Shown in pieces: positions 62,701 to 64,000 of a stretch of DNA of 64,000 nucleotides (position 1 is the first letter of the stretch; every line of letters starts with the position of its first letter). Origin of the DNA: UBA2365 sp964594045. GTDB taxonomy: Bacteria > Bacteroidota > Bacteroidia > Chitinophagales > Saprospiraceae. Position numbers and translations under genes: made by a program. The notes under the pieces were generated by a model. That model worked only from the letters and a program-made list of their open reading frames with translations, searched no databases and was not told the DNA's origin. The stretch covers positions 34,786 through 98,785 of the forward strand of contig CAZQKR010000013.1 in NCBI GenBank assembly GCA_964594045.1, in the 5' to 3' direction.

Positions 62701-64000
62701 GTATTTCCGCCTAACTTTGCACTCACGGAAGTCGTTATAGGTGATGGTGTTTCTGAATATATTTTAACCGGCATACATGTTGATGCAATCGGCTATTCTG
62801 TTACGTTGACAAATGGACAAGGTGTAACCCAGACTATTGGATCTACCTGCTATTATCCTGATCCACAGATCAATGGATTGAATGCTACTTATTGTGCTGA
62901 TGCTCCGGCGGTCACACTTAACGGTTCAGCTACCCTTGGTGGTCAGACCGGTGGTGCTGCCACAGGTACGGGTTCCTTTACTATCAACGGAATTTCTGCT
63001 ACCGTGTTCAACCCGGCTGTTTTAGGCGCAGGAACACATACAGTTGTTTATACTTTTGATGCAGCTGATGATGATCCAAATATCTACCATCCCGGTTGTG
63101 TACAATCTGTTTCACAAAGCGTTCTGGTGAATCCTGTTCCAACTGTTAACAGCGTTCCAAGCGTTACATATTGCAGAGGTACAGTTGTTCCACAACTGAA
63201 TTTTACAGGTACGCCCGCCGGTGTGGTCTTTAACTGGACACGTACTGCCGGGGCAATTGGTCTGGCCAGTACGAGTGGAACCGGTAATATTCCATCTTTT
63301 GTTGCGACCAACACCGGAACTACACCTTTAAGCAGTACCTTTACCGTTACTCCTACTTATACAGCAGGTGGAGTTACCTGTACGGGTGCTTCAATCAACT
63401 TCACCATTACTGTGAATCCTGCTCCTGTTGTGAATACCCAGACAAACAAAGTTTATTGTTCTGGTGTTGCAACCGGAGGCATTACATTTAGCGGTGTTGC
63501 TACAAGTTATACATGGACAAATACAAATACAGCTATCGGACTAGCATCAACAGGAACTGCAACGCCATCCATTCCAAGCTGGACTCCTGTTAACAATACC
63601 GATTTCCCGGTTACCGGTACGATCACAGTTACACCTGTTTATGCATCAGGCGGAACTACATGTACAGGAACACCAATTACATTTACCATTACCGTTTCCC
63701 CTGCTCCAAATGCAAGATGTACTAATTATACCTTGTATCTGGATGATACAGGAAATGCAACACTGCTTCCTGCCAATATCAGTAATAACAGCGTCGGAGG
63801 TACATTAAGTATCAGCCAAAGTGCTTTCAATTGCAGCCATATCGGAAATAATAATGTGGTACTCACTGTTACCGATGCATGCGGTCGAACCTCAAGCTGT
63901 ACTGCGGTTGTTACTGTCAGAGACAATATTTTACCTGAGGTAGTTTGTCCTTTGAACATACATCAGGCATTGGATCCGGGCTTATGTTCAGCGTGGTTAT
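56749..64000 (+). CDS. Giant secreted adhesin-like protein, 5' part (runs off the window)
   Basis: ATG 56749 opens a frame with no stop to the window end (2,417 codons read by eye). Signal peptide about 1-24 (ending HLNAQ). Two long regions rich in Asn-Asn turns (about 25-760, 890-1400) look like right-handed beta helices; the first ends DFDGDVRNVANPDIGADEGA. Around 1420-1810 are Ig/PKD-like repeats (for example VCAGSPVVLTASGGSVYAWS), with PKD-like repeats rich in T-x-T-V-T/N-P at about 2120-2320. The last residues start an HYR-like repeat (VVLTVTDACGRTSSC). Such architecture fits T9SS-exported giant surface proteins of the SprB type; the sorting domain would lie beyond the window. Confidence 0.85.
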   Translation, partial: MKNRLLQLVIVLLSLASVHLNAQVTGIKNVPGDYADLNAAFTDLNNLGVGAGGAIINIVAGNPQICPTDGFQLGSTVLNASLSVANPLLIQGNGNTINAWSGTRAGSISSGQNDGMFVFKGVDYTTVENLVFQESAGNTTNTLSMENAIAFYNVGTTAGSADGCQYNTVTGCTFNLNNLANNGGAIYSAPYNFGGTSSAAWTAGSSDVHRNLTVTNNNFATIYNGVVFRGVSGTNALNLVVSNNTLTNIGGGSTTCYGLYTIYTDHITFSNNLASGDLAQTTTNYIAFTSTNCGGIIQANNNQLTLQSGVTSSQTSGIYLSSTIGGNRQVNNNTVTFGSFPAITSATIYALYATYSGGNNNILMEMNGNNISNQTIPPTTGTVYMIYNSANSGGNRNTQINNNVVTNITKTNSGTVYPLFVGTSDNAEVANNTISNFTYTNNSTSGAASIYAIYASNSALGHYFHHNTISNINISGTSTSTSGVLRGIYSYPLSTTTVTIANNLINDLVYGSGTHTGVVSGIYTTSGATSNIYNNKIYNLKAYQASGQAYGYYGSSGTTVNLFNNYVGNLETPNANAAIPLAGIYIGGGTTFNVYFNTVYLNTSSSGALFGSTALYASTTPTLLLQNNIFANLSVPNGATGFTSAYRRSSTTLTTYAAASNNNLFYAGTPSANNVIFYDGTTAQSTLAAYKTLVSPRDALSVTENPPFISTTGSNATFLHISNATPTQIESGGIPVAGITDDFDGDVRNVANPDIGADEGAFQLLDINPPLIAYTPLQNSCSAGAVTLIATISDPSGVPSSGIGLPVLYWSLNSIAGPFTASQGTFIGSNQYQFSLGAGSVVGDVVHYYIVAQDMLPVPNIGAFPSAGAGGFTADPPAAATPPTTPSSYTVIPTLSGTYTVGATGTYSTITAAVTAYNSSCVSGPVIFSLIDASYSEAAAVVINSNPASSAVNTLTIKPTLPNTTITVAGGSSTAIFVMNGADHVIIDGSISNTINSCCPATTASRDLTISNSSTSTSSAVIWIQTATGSNAATNITIKNCNLTGNGVTQTLFGIGSGSTTISTSSLGTNNNNNSYVNNNISGVQYGIYSQGASAANKNNGTLISQNLINTSANTKGGIWLGYENAPIVSCNNISNIKQTSSPDVFGITLGMGTSVSATTFSGNEVTNATVTNNIIGSVVNEGTYSAVGIAIAAATSGTTLIANNMISGVSSNGTAGDFGAGIVVGGGTGSTTQVYFNTVKIQGTITGSTAASQTTACLASTNSTPPVLDIKNNIFTNTQSGNTGATLRFAAIAMAGSTYTNLMSDYNDLYAAGSGPGTYTIGITGTVVAGTNSVTLADWQNTTGKDANSLNINPVFTSSTDLHLVAGDPVNQDLICGGTFLESVPTDIDCEARKLTATIGGDEVPVMISANIALTENSGAPNDGTVCAGSPVVLTASGGSVYAWSTGENTAQITVYPAVDPADYTVSVYDNAGCGASNSVTINVLTSPAPTITGLASLCQGSTNVIYTTEAGMSGYVWNVSTGGTVIAGGGTNDYTITVNWNGSGPQTVSVNYTGQNGCSAANATVYDVTVHPQPVPVISGPATACIYSDSNVYTTEAGMSAYTWNVSAGGTITNGLGTNSITVTWNSSGSQTVSVSYTDDYNCSPAVPTNLSVQVYDQPVASIFVLYEHICLGSSTTLVASGGDTYLWNNGATTSGITVAPTEDTNYFVVVTSNATSCKDTAYATVYIDPLPVISETHVEPTTCVSFDGSIDLTVTGNGPYTYNWSSPDGFGFDNDSEDQVNITVGSYFVTVTDANGCTRTRQINLLGPGNCGLCPVITTLTTSVDNSCKQTNFTLTADGLTSMGGTYGISFVYSASELLDPYSGGTLLGTVANGALTNGGTTAVLANANIPLAGTYYLYSILTPVPISPVCRPYAIDTISIQNCEPVITDPCLCKSNATTLTDGQFDEEITVTAPSGQNWIISSVTGLYMSNSPAPPAAPIVFPPNFALTEVVIGDGVSEYILTGIHVDAIGYSVTLTNGQGVTQTIGSTCYYPDPQINGLNATYCADAPAVTLNGSATLGGQTGGAATGTGSFTINGISATVFNPAVLGAGTHTVVYTFDAADDDPNIYHPGCVQSVSQSVLVNPVPTVNSVPSVTYCRGTVVPQLNFTGTPAGVVFNWTRTAGAIGLASTSGTGNIPSFVATNTGTTPLSSTFTVTPTYTAGGVTCTGASINFTITVNPAPVVNTQTNKVYCSGVATGGITFSGVATSYTWTNTNTAIGLASTGTATPSIPSWTPVNNTDFPVTGTITVTPVYASGGTTCTGTPITFTITVSPAPNARCTNYTLYLDDTGNATLLPANISNNSVGGTLSISQSAFNCSHIGNNNVVLTVTDACGRTSSCTAVVTVRDNILPEVVCPLNIHQALDPGLCSAWL

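Overview
The window looks like a chromosomal segment of a Bacteroidota bacterium, probably of the Saprospiria/Chitinophagia type. The evidence is several type IX secretion (T9SS) cargo proteins with C-terminal sorting domains, a TonB-dependent receptor paired with a DUF4249 lipoprotein, FISUMP and endosialidase-chaperone surface proteins, Bacteroidota-style -7 boxes (TAnnTTTG) in front of many genes, and very few Shine-Dalgarno sequences. No tRNA or rRNA gene was recognised by eye.

Layout. 0.4-6.2 kb: the pyruvate dehydrogenase operon (homodimeric E1, a two-lipoyl E2, and E3). 6.4-9.0 kb: an AspT/YidE-type transporter and convergent obgE. 9.0-12.0 kb: a gene-poor stretch with a GxxExxY protein bracketed by two inverted-repeat blocks, then an AraC-MGMT DNA-repair protein. 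12.7-16.8 kb: three exported surface proteins. 17.1-21.4 kb: a run of seven small, AT-rich, co-oriented, functionally unrelated genes (T9SS cargo, a broken beta-propeller lipoprotein, small membrane proteins, AlkD-like glycosylase, alpha/beta hydrolase). Some gaps there hold similar short hairpins, so the run resembles a cassette array. 21.7-25.4 kb: adk, NlpC/P60 lipoprotein, flavin reductase and an MFS carrier, all on the minus strand, with a divergent POT peptide transporter up to 27.7 kb.

27.8-31.3 kb: two M16 peptidase-like proteins, one with and one without the zinc site. 31.8-39.0 kb: housekeeping and membrane genes (DEAD-box helicase, CBS-domain protein, DUF456, DUF2784, uvrB). 39.8-41.6 kb: two exported proteins of unknown role, the first behind a pair of strong operator-like palindromes and the second apparently frameshifted. 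42.0-44.9 kb: a 2-oxoacid:ferredoxin oxidoreductase operon with an unusual beta-gamma fusion, plus a fumarylacetoacetate hydrolase-family enzyme. 45.1-52.3 kb: CotH/lamin-tail T9SS cargo, a GNAT acetyltransferase, and the TonB receptor/DUF4249 pair. 52.3-55.9 kb: the minus-strand dnaX-crp-pyrD operon. From 56.75 kb to the window end a single reading frame of more than 2,400 codons stays open; it encodes a giant secreted adhesin-like protein.

The clearest unexplained signals are non-coding. They are a hairpin-rich, MITE-like element present twice in opposite orientations, with a compensatory base-pair change; inverted-repeat blocks around the GxxExxY gene; a nested palindrome near 33.5 kb; and a helically phased operator pair near 39.5 kb. 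All functional assignments rest on motifs read by eye; no database search was run.
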